Below, piece by piece: positions 8,090-14,602 of a stretch of DNA of 40,336 nt. The first letter of the stretch is position 1. Every line of letters starts with the position of its first letter. The notes below the pieces were generated by a model, which had not been told where the DNA came from, did not search any database, and saw only the letters and a program-made list of their open reading frames with translations. Source of the stretch: Fidelibacterota bacterium (GTDB taxonomy: Bacteria > Fidelibacterota > UBA2242); assembly GCA_018002295.1 (NCBI GenBank), contig JAGNGI010000014.1, positions 1 to 40,336 on the forward strand, in the 5' to 3' direction. A program made the position numbers and the translations under genes.

Positions 8090-9118
8090 TTAGCTAATTT
8101 GGAGAACTTTGGCGCCGCGAACATGACGCTGTTTTAAATCCAGCAGGGCTTGATTGGCCTTTTCAAACGGATAAATTTCGACTTCCGGTTTGATCGGAAT
8201 TTCCGCGGCTAATTCTAAAAATTCGGCTACATCCCGCCGAGTGACATTGGCAACGGATTTAATTTCCTTCTCCAGCCAGAGATGTTCGGGATAATCAATC
8301 GTTGTCAGAATGGATTTATCGCTATTTTCTTTACGGATAGCGTTGATAACCAGACGACCGCCCGGTATGAGATTTTTCAAGGCGGCGACGATGGGCGTCC
8401 AGACCGGCGTCGTATCGATAATCGCATCCAGCAATTCTGGTGCAGGTTCATTCGTGTCGCCTGCCCAGACGGCGCCGAGTTCACGCGCGAATGCCTGTTC
8501 ATTCTCACTGCGGGCGAAGACATATACCGACGTTTGCGGAAAACGATGACGCACCATTTTCAGGACTAAGTGGGCCGAGGCGCCGAATCCGGTTAAGCCT
8601 AATTTCTGTCCATTGTATAAATTAGTCAGACGCAAAGAACGATAGCCAATCGCGCCGGCACAGAGAAGTGGGGCGGCTTCGGCGTCGGTGAAAATTTCAG
8701 GAATTGGATAAGCGAAATTTTCGTCAACCGTCATATATTCCGCGTAACCGCCGTTGGCGTCCCGTCCGGTAGCGCGAAACTGCGGGCAGAGGTTTTCCTG
8801 ATCTGAGAGGCAGTAAGAGCATTTTCCGCAGGCGGAAAAAATCCAGGCGATGCCGACGCGAGTTCCGATAGCAAAGCGGCGGGCGTCGGGACCATTTTCT
8901 ATTATTTGACCGATTACCTGATGTCCCGGTATCATCGGAAATGACGATGGCGGTGTGCGTCCTTCGATCTCATCCAGTTCAGTATGACAAACGCCGCAGA
9001 CAATGACTTTAATCAGGATTTCATTGGAAGTCGGACGCGGTTGTTCAACATCAGCGATAGTAAGAGGCGTCTCAGTCTTTTTTAAATCTTTAATTTCCGA
9101 GATAAAATAAGCTTTCAA
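8090..9118 (-). CDS. zinc-dependent alcohol dehydrogenase family protein
   Basis: Medium-chain dehydrogenase/reductase of 342 residues. The catalytic zinc ligands are visible as Cys44 (CGVCHTEL) and His66 (PGHQVIG, where most relatives have GHE). The four structural zinc cysteines are 97, 100, 103 and 111 (ACGKCSYCLSDQENLC). The cofactor-binding turn is GLTGFGASAH. It belongs to the AdhA-like group annotated as zinc-type alcohol dehydrogenase; the substrate cannot be read from sequence. The start codon is TTG at 9118, supported by AGAAGG a few bases upstream. The upstream frame that runs into it (stop TGA overlapping this TTG) is only the tail of a decayed transposase. Confidence 0.87.
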   Translation of the reverse strand: MKAYFISEIKDLKKTETPLTIADVEQPRPTSNEILIKVIVCGVCHTELDEIEGRTPPSSFPMIPGHQVIGQIIENGPDARRFAIGTRVGIAWIFSACGKCSYCLSDQENLCPQFRATGRDANGGYAEYMTVDENFAYPIPEIFTDAEAAPLLCAGAIGYRSLRLTNLYNGQKLGLTGFGASAHLVLKMVRHRFPQTSVYVFARSENEQAFARELGAVWAGDTNEPAPELLDAIIDTTPVWTPIVAALKNLIPGGRLVINAIRKENSDKSILTTIDYPEHLWLEKEIKSVANVTRRDVAEFLELAAEIPIKPEVEIYPFEKANQALLDLKQRHVRGAKVLQIS

Positions 9119-9718
9119 TTGACACCTTCTATTTCAATACGAATTTTGTCGGATCTAGGGACATGGTATCCACTTTTGGTGATAATGTTCAGATAATGAT
9201 CAGTGATGATAGGTGAGAAGATGCCGATGGTTTCAGGATTAATATTTGGCGGATTATATTCATTTAGTATTCCGATTGGTGTTTTCATATACTTATAGCG
9301 AAACTTACGCTGGTAGTTGAAATAAATGCAATATTTAAATGCTTTATTAAGCATTTCGCGTAGGTTGCGATAATCCTCTATAGTTCGAAGGACTCACTAT
9401 ACCATATCATAGGATTCATCCTCTATCAAGCGATGGGCGGCTTCGACATCACTGTTGGTCACAGGTAAGGTTGCCGACAACGGGTTGCCAGAATACGTTG
9501 TTCCTCCTGAACATTGATCTTAAAGGAGCTCCGATGTGGACGCCGACTGTGATCTACCAGACCCGATGTCCCATCGCTTTGATAACGCTTTAGCCATTTG
9601 CGAACTGTTTTTCTGGTGATACCAAATTATTATCCAGCGCGTAATGAACTAACTTAAAGCGAATATCATAGCAATTTTTCATTTCCTTGTAGGCTTCATA
9701 ATAGTTAATTTCAATCAT
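9115..9718 (-). pseudogene. decayed IS481-like transposase (integrase-type), core deleted
   Basis: Read on the minus strand, ATG 9718 has AAGGAG upstream and opens MIEINYYEAYKEMKNCYDIR. A frameshift near 9620 leads to FGITRKTVRKWLKRYQSDG and SGLVDHSRRPHRS, the helix-turn-helix and linker typical of IS481-type transposases. After about 9455 another frame reads PVTNSDVEAAHRLIEDESYD, which carries the DVE that should hold the last catalytic Glu. It is interrupted by two stops, then resumes as YRNLREMLNKAFKYCIYFNY and ends with ITKSGYHVP. About 200 codons remain of an expected 300 or more, and the central catalytic region is missing. The 79-codon frame at 9115-9354 is just its last piece. Confidence 0.8.
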
Positions 9719-9842
9719 CAGGGCTTTCTCCTTGTTTTAACCAGGTATTTTACAACTGCTAAAATACCAGATATTATTATAAGTCCTTCAAAAAACTGTT
9801 CTGCGTTAATCCTATTTATTTCTAAAAGGTGGATACCATGTC
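9160..9842 (-). mobile_element. IS481-like insertion sequence remnant with both terminal inverted repeats
   Basis: The decayed transposase is bracketed by terminal repeats. GACATGGTATCCACTTTT lies at 9160-9177 and its complement, GACATGGTATCCACCTTTT on the minus strand, at 9842-9824. They differ by one inserted base. The element is about 683 bp, shorter than an intact member because of the internal deletion, and is oriented right to left. The right terminal repeat falls inside the last codons of the transposase frame. A second copy of the 5' end of the same element is found at 14076-14138. Confidence 0.75.
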
Positions 9843-9849
9843 TTGATAC
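9787..9849 (-). repeat. 63-bp inverted repeat, copy A (5' end of the IS481-like element)
   Basis: This segment, read on the minus strand, matches 14076-14138 on the plus strand with only two substitutions in 63 bases. It contains the terminal repeat GACATGGTATCCACCTTTT and the untranslated leader of the transposase. The two copies face away from each other and bracket the SBBP gene and the IS982 element. Confidence 0.9.
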
Positions 9850-9974
9850 TTTACATAACAATTTTTCCAAAAAGTTCTTGATTTTTGCTATAATTTCATT
9901 TACAATTTAATATAGTTGGTTTTTGGAAACTTATAGTGAAGTGTTTGTTCTCAAATCTGAAAGGAGTTAAGGAA

Positions 9975-10019
9975 ATGTCATCCCTGAATTTATTTCGAGA
10001 TTGTTTTGAGAAACTGTGA
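9975..10019 (+). CDS. possible 14-codon leader peptide
   Basis: AAGGAG at 9961-9966 is followed 8 bases later by ATG and a 14-codon frame (MSSLNLFRDCFEKL) ending in TGA at 10017. It sits between the IS remnant and the SBBP gene. It may be a leader peptide or a chance or decayed start; nothing else supports it. The remaining sequence from 9843 to 10138 shows a TATAAT at 9889-9894 and no other recognisable feature. Confidence 0.2.
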   Translation: MSSLNLFRDCFEKL

Positions 10020-10085
10020 AGCAAAAGAATCGAGATTAACTGTCAGAGGACGCCATTGAATAAACAAAATGTGGAAGCTTAGATC

Positions 10086-10114
10086 TATGACTCTGTCTTT
10101 TTTCCACATATAAT
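10086..10114 (+). promoter_or_regulatory. candidate promoter for the SBBP-repeat gene
   Basis: A perfect TATAAT at 10109-10114 lies 24 bases before the ATG, with a weak -35-like ATGACT 16 bases upstream. The resulting leader would be short and begin just before AAAGGAGG. The -35 match is poor. Confidence 0.35.
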
Positions 10115-10138
10115 AGTTAAGAGCCAAAGGAGGTTATC

Positions 10139-12667
10139 ATGCGTAAAAAAATTATTGCACTGGTAGTCGGGCTTTGTGGTCTGGGATTTGCTGAAGAAAT
10201 ACCCGATGAGGTGGTGAGAGCCTGGATGGATGAAAATCGTGGTTTTGAGCAAAACCTCGGTCAGGTTGGTGATTTTGAAGGGAGTCCGGTAAACAATATC
10301 CTGTTTACGGCAAGAGATAATGGACTGGGCATCTTCATTACGGATCAGGGCGTAGGTTATGTTATTTACAAATCCGAAAAAATCCCTGAAGATGAAATCT
10401 CAGAATTGCCCCATTCCAAATCCCAAAGCGCCCGGCTTCACTCTGCCCGGATTGACCTTGAACTGGTAAATTCAAGGATTGAGACCGCAAATGTCGTGTA
10501 CGAGGATGAGCTGCCAGGATACACGAATTATTATCTTCCCCAATGTCCTCAGGGTGCTTTGTTTGTTAAGACCTACCAAAAGGTAAGAATAAAAGAGGTT
10601 TATCCTGGGATTGACTGGGTCTGGAGATATGAAGAAGGGAGACTTCATCATGAGTTTGAGGCTTCCGAGGATGCGGATATAAGCAAAATAAAATTCCGGG
10701 TGAAGTACGCGGATTTGGAGGTAAAAGATAATAAAAAGCTTATCCTTTCAACACCCATTGGAAAGATCGAGGATGGAAATGTAATTGGTTATGAAGGGAA
10801 GAATACGGTTGAAGTTCTCTACGAAATAGCAGCAGATGGACTAATTGGTTTTGATGTAAAGTCTTGGTCAAGGAAAGAGCGACTTATAATAGACCCACCC
10901 TTATCCCTTTTATGGGGCACCTACTATGGTGGAAATTATGGTGACGTTAGCAATTCCATTACGACCGATGGTTCAGGGAATATCTTTGTAACCGGTAGGA
11001 CTGGTTCAACAGATTTCCCGACCCAGAATCCTGGTGGTAGTACCTACTATCAGGGGACATATGCAGGAGGAAGTTGTGATGCCTTTATCTTGAAGTTTAC
11101 CAATACCGGGGTTAGAGAATGGGCGACCTATTACGGCGGAAATGATTGGGACGAAGGCTTTTCCATTACGACCGATGGTTCAGCGAATATCTTGGTAACC
11201 GGTGTGACTTGGTCAACCGATTTCCCTACCCAGAATCCTGGTGGTAATGCCTATTATCAGGGGTCAAATGCCGGACATTTGGAAGCCTTTATCTTGAAGT
11301 TTACCAATACTGGTGTCAGAACGTGGGCGACCTATTACGGCGGCAATAGTACGGACTATGGCTATTCCATTACGACCGATGGTTCAGCGAATATCTTGGT
11401 AACCGGTGTGACTTGGTCAACCGATTTCCCTACCCAGAATCCTGGTGGTGGTGCCTACTATCAAGAGACAAATGAAGGAGGATATGATGCCTTTATCTTG
11501 AAGTTTACCAATACTGGTATAAGAGAGTGGGCGACCTACTATGGCGGAAATGGTAGTGACTTTGGCTATTCCATTACGACCGATGGTTCAGGAAATACCT
11601 TTGTAACCGGTTATACTGAGTCAACCGATTTCCCGACTCAGGACCCTGGTGGTGGTGCCTATTATCAGGGGACACATGCCGGAAGTTATGATGCCTTTAT
11701 CTTGAAGTTTACCAATACCGGTGTTAGACAATGGGCAACCTATTATGGCGGAACTGGTTATGACTGGGGCAATTCCATTACGACCGATGGTTCCGGGAAT
11801 ATCTTGGTAACCGGTTATACTTATTCAACCGATTTTCCGACCCAGGACGCTGGTGGTGGTGCCTATTATCAGGGGACATTAGCAGGAGGTGGGGACGATG
11901 CCTTTATCTTGAAGTTTACCAATACCGGTGTTAGAGAATGGGCAACCTATTATGGCGGAAGTGAGGATGCTGACAATGGATATTCCATTACGACCGATGG
12001 TTCAGGGAATATCTTTGTAACTGGTGATACTTGGTCAAACGATTTCCCAACCCAGAATCCGGGTGGTGCTGCCTATTATCAGGGGACATTAGCAGGAGGT
12101 TTTGATGCTTTTATCTTGAAGTTTACCAATACCGGTGTTAGACAATGGGCAACCTATTATGGCGGAACTGATGCTGACTATGGATATTCCATTACGACCG
12201 ATGGTTCAGGTAATATCTTTGTAACCGGTTATACTGAGTCAACCAATTTCCCAACCCAAAATCCTGGTGGTGGTGCCTATTATCAGGGGACACATGCCGG
12301 AGGTAATAATGATGCCTTTATCCTGAAGTTTGAAGCATTTGGGGTGGGTATTGAAGAAGAAACTGAATTTCCAAAAGAATTTGCTCTTTATCAGAACTAT
12401 CCCAATCCATTTAATCCAGTAACGAATATTCATTATGGGATTCCAAATAAGAGCCATGTTAATATTAAGATATATGATCTACTTGGGAGGGAAGTCAGGA
12501 CGCTTGTTGATAAAGAACAAGAAGCCAGTTACTATAATATTATTTGGGATTCAAAAGACAATTTTGGCAATAATGTTTCAAGCGGGATGTATTTATATAA
12601 AATTGTTGCATATTCAGATGGTAGAGGAGTCTTCGTAAAAACGAGAAAATTGCTTCTTTTACGATGA
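10139..12667 (+). CDS. secreted SBBP-repeat beta-propeller protein with C-terminal sorting domain
   Basis: 842 residues in four parts. (1) An N-terminal signal peptide ([20 protein letters not shown]). (2) A domain of about 230 residues that begins with [10 protein letters not shown] and ends with [17 protein letters not shown], the module that commonly precedes SBBP repeats. (3) Seven tandem repeats of 68-69 residues (consensus ATYYGG...[14 protein letters not shown]...[11 protein letters not shown]...[13 protein letters not shown]), which should fold as a beta-propeller. (4) A C-terminal FlgD-like/Por-type domain ([38 protein letters not shown]) that directs export or surface attachment. 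AAAGGAGG precedes the ATG. The protein is most likely on the cell surface or released; no enzymatic function is apparent. The gene lies between IS elements, so it may be an acquired cargo gene. Confidence 0.93.
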   Translation: MRKKIIALVVGLCGLGFAEEIPDEVVRAWMDENRGFEQNLGQVGDFEGSPVNNILFTARDNGLGIFITDQGVGYVIYKSEKIPEDEISELPHSKSQSARLHSARIDLELVNSRIETANVVYEDELPGYTNYYLPQCPQGALFVKTYQKVRIKEVYPGIDWVWRYEEGRLHHEFEASEDADISKIKFRVKYADLEVKDNKKLILSTPIGKIEDGNVIGYEGKNTVEVLYEIAADGLIGFDVKSWSRKERLIIDPPLSLLWGTYYGGNYGDVSNSITTDGSGNIFVTGRTGSTDFPTQNPGGSTYYQGTYAGGSCDAFILKFTNTGVREWATYYGGNDWDEGFSITTDGSANILVTGVTWSTDFPTQNPGGNAYYQGSNAGHLEAFILKFTNTGVRTWATYYGGNSTDYGYSITTDGSANILVTGVTWSTDFPTQNPGGGAYYQETNEGGYDAFILKFTNTGIREWATYYGGNGSDFGYSITTDGSGNTFVTGYTESTDFPTQDPGGGAYYQGTHAGSYDAFILKFTNTGVRQWATYYGGTGYDWGNSITTDGSGNILVTGYTYSTDFPTQDAGGGAYYQGTLAGGGDDAFILKFTNTGVREWATYYGGSEDADNGYSITTDGSGNIFVTGDTWSNDFPTQNPGGAAYYQGTLAGGFDAFILKFTNTGVRQWATYYGGTDADYGYSITTDGSGNIFVTGYTESTNFPTQNPGGGAYYQGTHAGGNNDAFILKFEAFGVGIEEETEFPKEFALYQNYPNPFNPVTNIHYGIPNKSHVNIKIYDLLGREVRTLVDKEQEASYYNIIWDSKDNFGNNVSSGMYLYKIVAYSDGRGVFVKTRKLLLLR
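10913..12331 (+). repeat. seven tandem ~205-bp repeats inside the SBBP gene
   Basis: Repeat units begin near 10913, 11119, 11323, 11527, 11731, 11938 and 12145. They are strongly alike in DNA as well as protein: TCCATTACGACCGATGGTTC recurs in nearly every unit, and units 2 and 3 are identical over about 85 bases. Such nucleotide identity points to recent duplication or gene conversion between units. Confidence 0.9.
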
Positions 12668-12838
12668 GTATTGAATAAAAAATGCTAACTATAGTCTGGA
12701 AGTAACGAGGCGGACTGTTCGATGAACTTAGATATAACCCGTTGTGTGAAATAAAAACCTAAAAAATAAGATGTGCATTAGCTTAAAAATCCTTAAATTA
12801 TTGTATTGTATTTCAATAATAAACAAAGAGATAAACTA

Positions 12839-13761
12839 ATGCACAATCTTAAATTAACCTTCGATCGCATCAAACCAATTGTCAAGGAATCACTTGCTAA
12901 TTTCATCGATTCTAATGAAAATATCAATAAAATTGGTGCGAAACCTAAATTCAGTGATGTTGACCTTATCGCATTATCGCTGGTCGCGGAAAGCCTTTCC
13001 ATCAATAGTGAGAATCTCCTGTTTGCTAAACTGCGATCTGAATATCAAGAGGACTTTCCATTGCTGATCGACCGTTCCCAATTTAATCGGCGCCGGAAAC
13101 ATCTCGCTAAATTCATTAATATTGTTCGAGAAACCCTAGTTCAAAAACTATTACCGGCTGAAGACACCTTTATCCTCGATTCAATGCCAGTTGAAATCTG
13201 CAAATTCACTCGTGCAAAGCGGATTAAAATCTGCAAAGAATCTATTGAAACAGCACCAGAATACGGCTATTGCGCGGCTCAAAATACCCATTATTTCGGG
13301 TATAAATTCCATGGGGTTTGTAGTCTTAATGGGGTCATAACCAGTTTTGATCTCTCCAAAGCCAACCATGCCGATATTCAATATCTCAGAGATGTTGAAC
13401 CTTATTATGCTAATTGTCTGATGTTAGGGGATAAAGCCTATCTCGATTCTGAATATCAACTGGAATTATTCGAGACGACCTGCCTGCCATCAGGCGGGGA
13501 GGTATTCAATTAAATACGCCTATGCGCTCCAATCAGAAGAATTATCGAAGACAACCGGCATTGTTTCGAAAAGTTCGTAAACGGATTGAAACCTTGTTTT
13601 CTCAGTTGGTAGATCAATTCGTGATTCGTGTAAATTATGCCAAAACCTTTGTCGGCTTGGCTACCAGGATTTTGTCGAAAGTGACCGCCTTCACTTTGCT
13701 ACAGTTCCTGAATTCTATCAATAATAAACCCCTAAATCATATTAAATATGCCCTCGCTTAA
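12839..13761 (+). pseudogene. IS982-family transposase, interrupted by a frameshifting hairpin insertion
   Basis: The N-terminal part (to the stop at 13511-13513) includes the family segments ILDSMPVEICKFTRAKR, EYGYCAAQNTHYFGYKFHG and MLGDKAYLDSEYQLELFET, covering the first catalytic acidic residues. The rest continues in another frame as QLNTPMRSNQKNY, RKVRKRIETLFSQLVDQF and YAKTFVGLATRILSKV, with the last catalytic Glu in RIETLFSQ. The two frames are separated by a short GC-rich hairpin at 13478-13503 that looks inserted. ATG 12839 is taken as start because AAAGAG lies just before it; an in-frame TTG at 12806 is possible. Restored, the protein would be about 300 residues. Confidence 0.85.
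13478..13503. repeat. GC-rich imperfect palindrome inserted in the transposase
   Basis: This 26-base segment contains GCCTGCCATCAGGCGGGG and folds into a hairpin: four outer pairs, one mismatch, then six pairs (one G-T) around a loop of about four bases. It is far richer in G+C than its surroundings and sits exactly where the IS982 reading frame breaks. An insert of 20 or 23 bases fits the observed frame change. It resembles mini palindromic repeats seen dispersed in some bacterial genomes. Confidence 0.6.
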
Positions 13762-13902
13762 TTCCACACAACCGGTTATTTATACATTGTCAATATAGAG
13801 ACCCAAAAAATAAAGTTCATAGATGGAGAATCAGCTGTTAATCCCGTATGGAATCCTTTATTACCATACTAATTAACTCGCTAGAGAAAGGAGGTTAGTA
13901 AA

Positions 13903-13920
13903 ATGTTTGATACATCTTAA
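13903..13920 (+). other. strong ribosome site followed by a 5-codon frame
   Basis: AAAGGAGG at 13887-13894 is ideally spaced before ATG 13903, but the frame is only MFDTS and then TAA. It is most simply the remnant of a gene start whose body was lost in the surrounding rearrangements. A minimal leader peptide is less likely. Confidence 0.35.
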
Positions 13921-14039
13921 AATAAGAGAAAAATCATAAGGTGTTTTCATAACAAAACATAACAATTCTTTTATTTGAAAATACCTTAGAAAAAAAATGA
14001 AGAAAAGAGCTAATAGTTACATAGCATGACATCGTTTAC

Positions 14040-14068
14040 ATTCACCCCATGGGGTGAATCGGTTTTTT
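14040..14068 (+). terminator. rho-independent terminator-like palindrome
   Basis: ATTCACCCCATGGGGTGAAT is a perfect 20-base palindrome, followed by CGG and six T. The stem of 7-8 pairs plus T-run fits an intrinsic terminator reading rightward. No intact gene precedes it nearby, so it may have belonged to the gene lost around 13903. An operator is a second possibility. Confidence 0.55.
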
Positions 14069-14075
14069 ATGTAAA

Positions 14076-14138
14076 GTATTAAGACATGGTATCCACCTTT
14101 TAGAAATAAATAGGATTAACGCAGAGCAGTTTTTTGAA
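14076..14138 (+). repeat. 63-bp inverted repeat, copy B (solo 5' end of the IS481-like element)
   Basis: Matches 9787-9849 in inverted orientation with two differences. It begins just outside the terminal repeat GACATGGTATCCACCTTTT (14083-14101) and stops after TTTTTTGAA, where similarity ends abruptly. No transposase sequence follows. It is a truncated second copy of the element, pointing right. Confidence 0.9.
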
Positions 14139-14342
14139 TCAATTAATAAAATAACGAATTCACTACCTAAAATCGTTTAGTTTTTTATTAAACATAGAAT
14201 TATATAATAAGCGGACCTCAATGTCAATTTTTCTTTTTGCGTGATAAATATGCTTTGGTTAAATTTGCATTCGTTTTTTGACGATAATGAATTGGAATAA
14301 TTATTATCAACTTTTGGACCATTATTTTAAGTTGATATATCC
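14139..14342. promoter_or_regulatory. A/T-rich spacer with candidate tRNA-Val promoter at 14278-14307
   Basis: TTGACG at 14278-14283 and TATTAT at 14302-14307 are 18 bases apart and would start transcription about 30 bases before the tRNA gene. The rest of this spacer shows no gene or repeat. Confidence 0.45.
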
Positions 14343-14419
14343 GGGCGATTAGCTCAGGTGGCTAGAGTACCTGCTTGACATGCAGGGGGTCACTGGTTCA
14401 AGTCCAGTATCGCCCACCA
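14343..14419 (+). tRNA. tRNA-Val (anticodon GAC)
   Basis: A full cloverleaf of 77 bases. The acceptor stem is GGGCGAT/ATCGCCC, the D-arm contains AGCTCAGGTGGCTAGAGT, and the anticodon stem CCTGC/GCAGG encloses the loop TTGACAT with anticodon GAC, reading GUC/GUU valine codons. The T-arm is ACTGGTTCAAGTCCAGT. CCA is encoded at 14417-14419. It is followed by a damaged copy of its own 3' end. Confidence 0.95.
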
Positions 14420-14488
14420 AAGTGAGTTTTTTTACAATCGAATTCAGGTTAGATGGTTAATGGTATCTATCCTGATAAAAACCGGGGA

Positions 14489-14540
14489 CACTGGTTCTTT
14501 ATTAGGAACCCCGATGGGTCGGAAAAGTCCAGTATCGCCC
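14489..14540 (+). repeat. interrupted duplicate of the tRNA-Val 3' end
   Basis: CACTGGTTC at 14489-14497 equals tRNA bases 14391-14399, and AAGTCCAGTATCGCCC at 14525-14540 equals 14400-14415. In the gene these two pieces are contiguous; here 27 bases separate them. The copy ends at the last acceptor-stem base, without CCA. This is what a tRNA-targeted integration leaves behind (an attachment-site copy, later disrupted), or a partial tRNA duplication. It lies in the leader of thrS, where the segment CGGGG...CCCCG (about 14483-14512) can also form a hairpin. Confidence 0.75.
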
Positions 14541-14602
14541 TAGTACAATTGAAAAATTAAATATAGTCATTATGACTCTGAAGCGCGAAAAGGAAGCAAA
14601 TT

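Larger units (their letters stand above)
12737..13776 (+). mobile_element. IS982-family insertion sequence (~1.04 kb)
   Basis: Terminal inverted repeats are visible: ACCCGTTGTGTGAAATAA at 12737-12754, and, reading inward from the right end at 13776, ACCGGTTGTGTGGAATTAA. They enclose a DDE transposase of the IS982 family. The size of 1040 bp is normal for the family. No clear target-site duplication is seen. The element is immediately downstream of the SBBP gene and is inactive, because its transposase is interrupted. Confidence 0.8.

Noticed and set aside
9115-9354. 79-codon frame as an independent gene upstream of the alcohol dehydrogenase
   Set aside because: It is the C-terminal piece of the IS481-like transposase (ends in the terminal repeat) and lacks its own start signals.
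10913-12331. CRISPR-like array or assembly artefact from the tandem repeats
   Set aside because: The units are coding, in frame throughout, about 205 bases long and differ in many codons, as expected for SBBP repeats.
14420-14602. T-box or threonine attenuator before thrS
   Set aside because: No T-box consensus, specifier loop or run of Thr codons is visible; the structure seen derives from the tRNA-Val duplicate.
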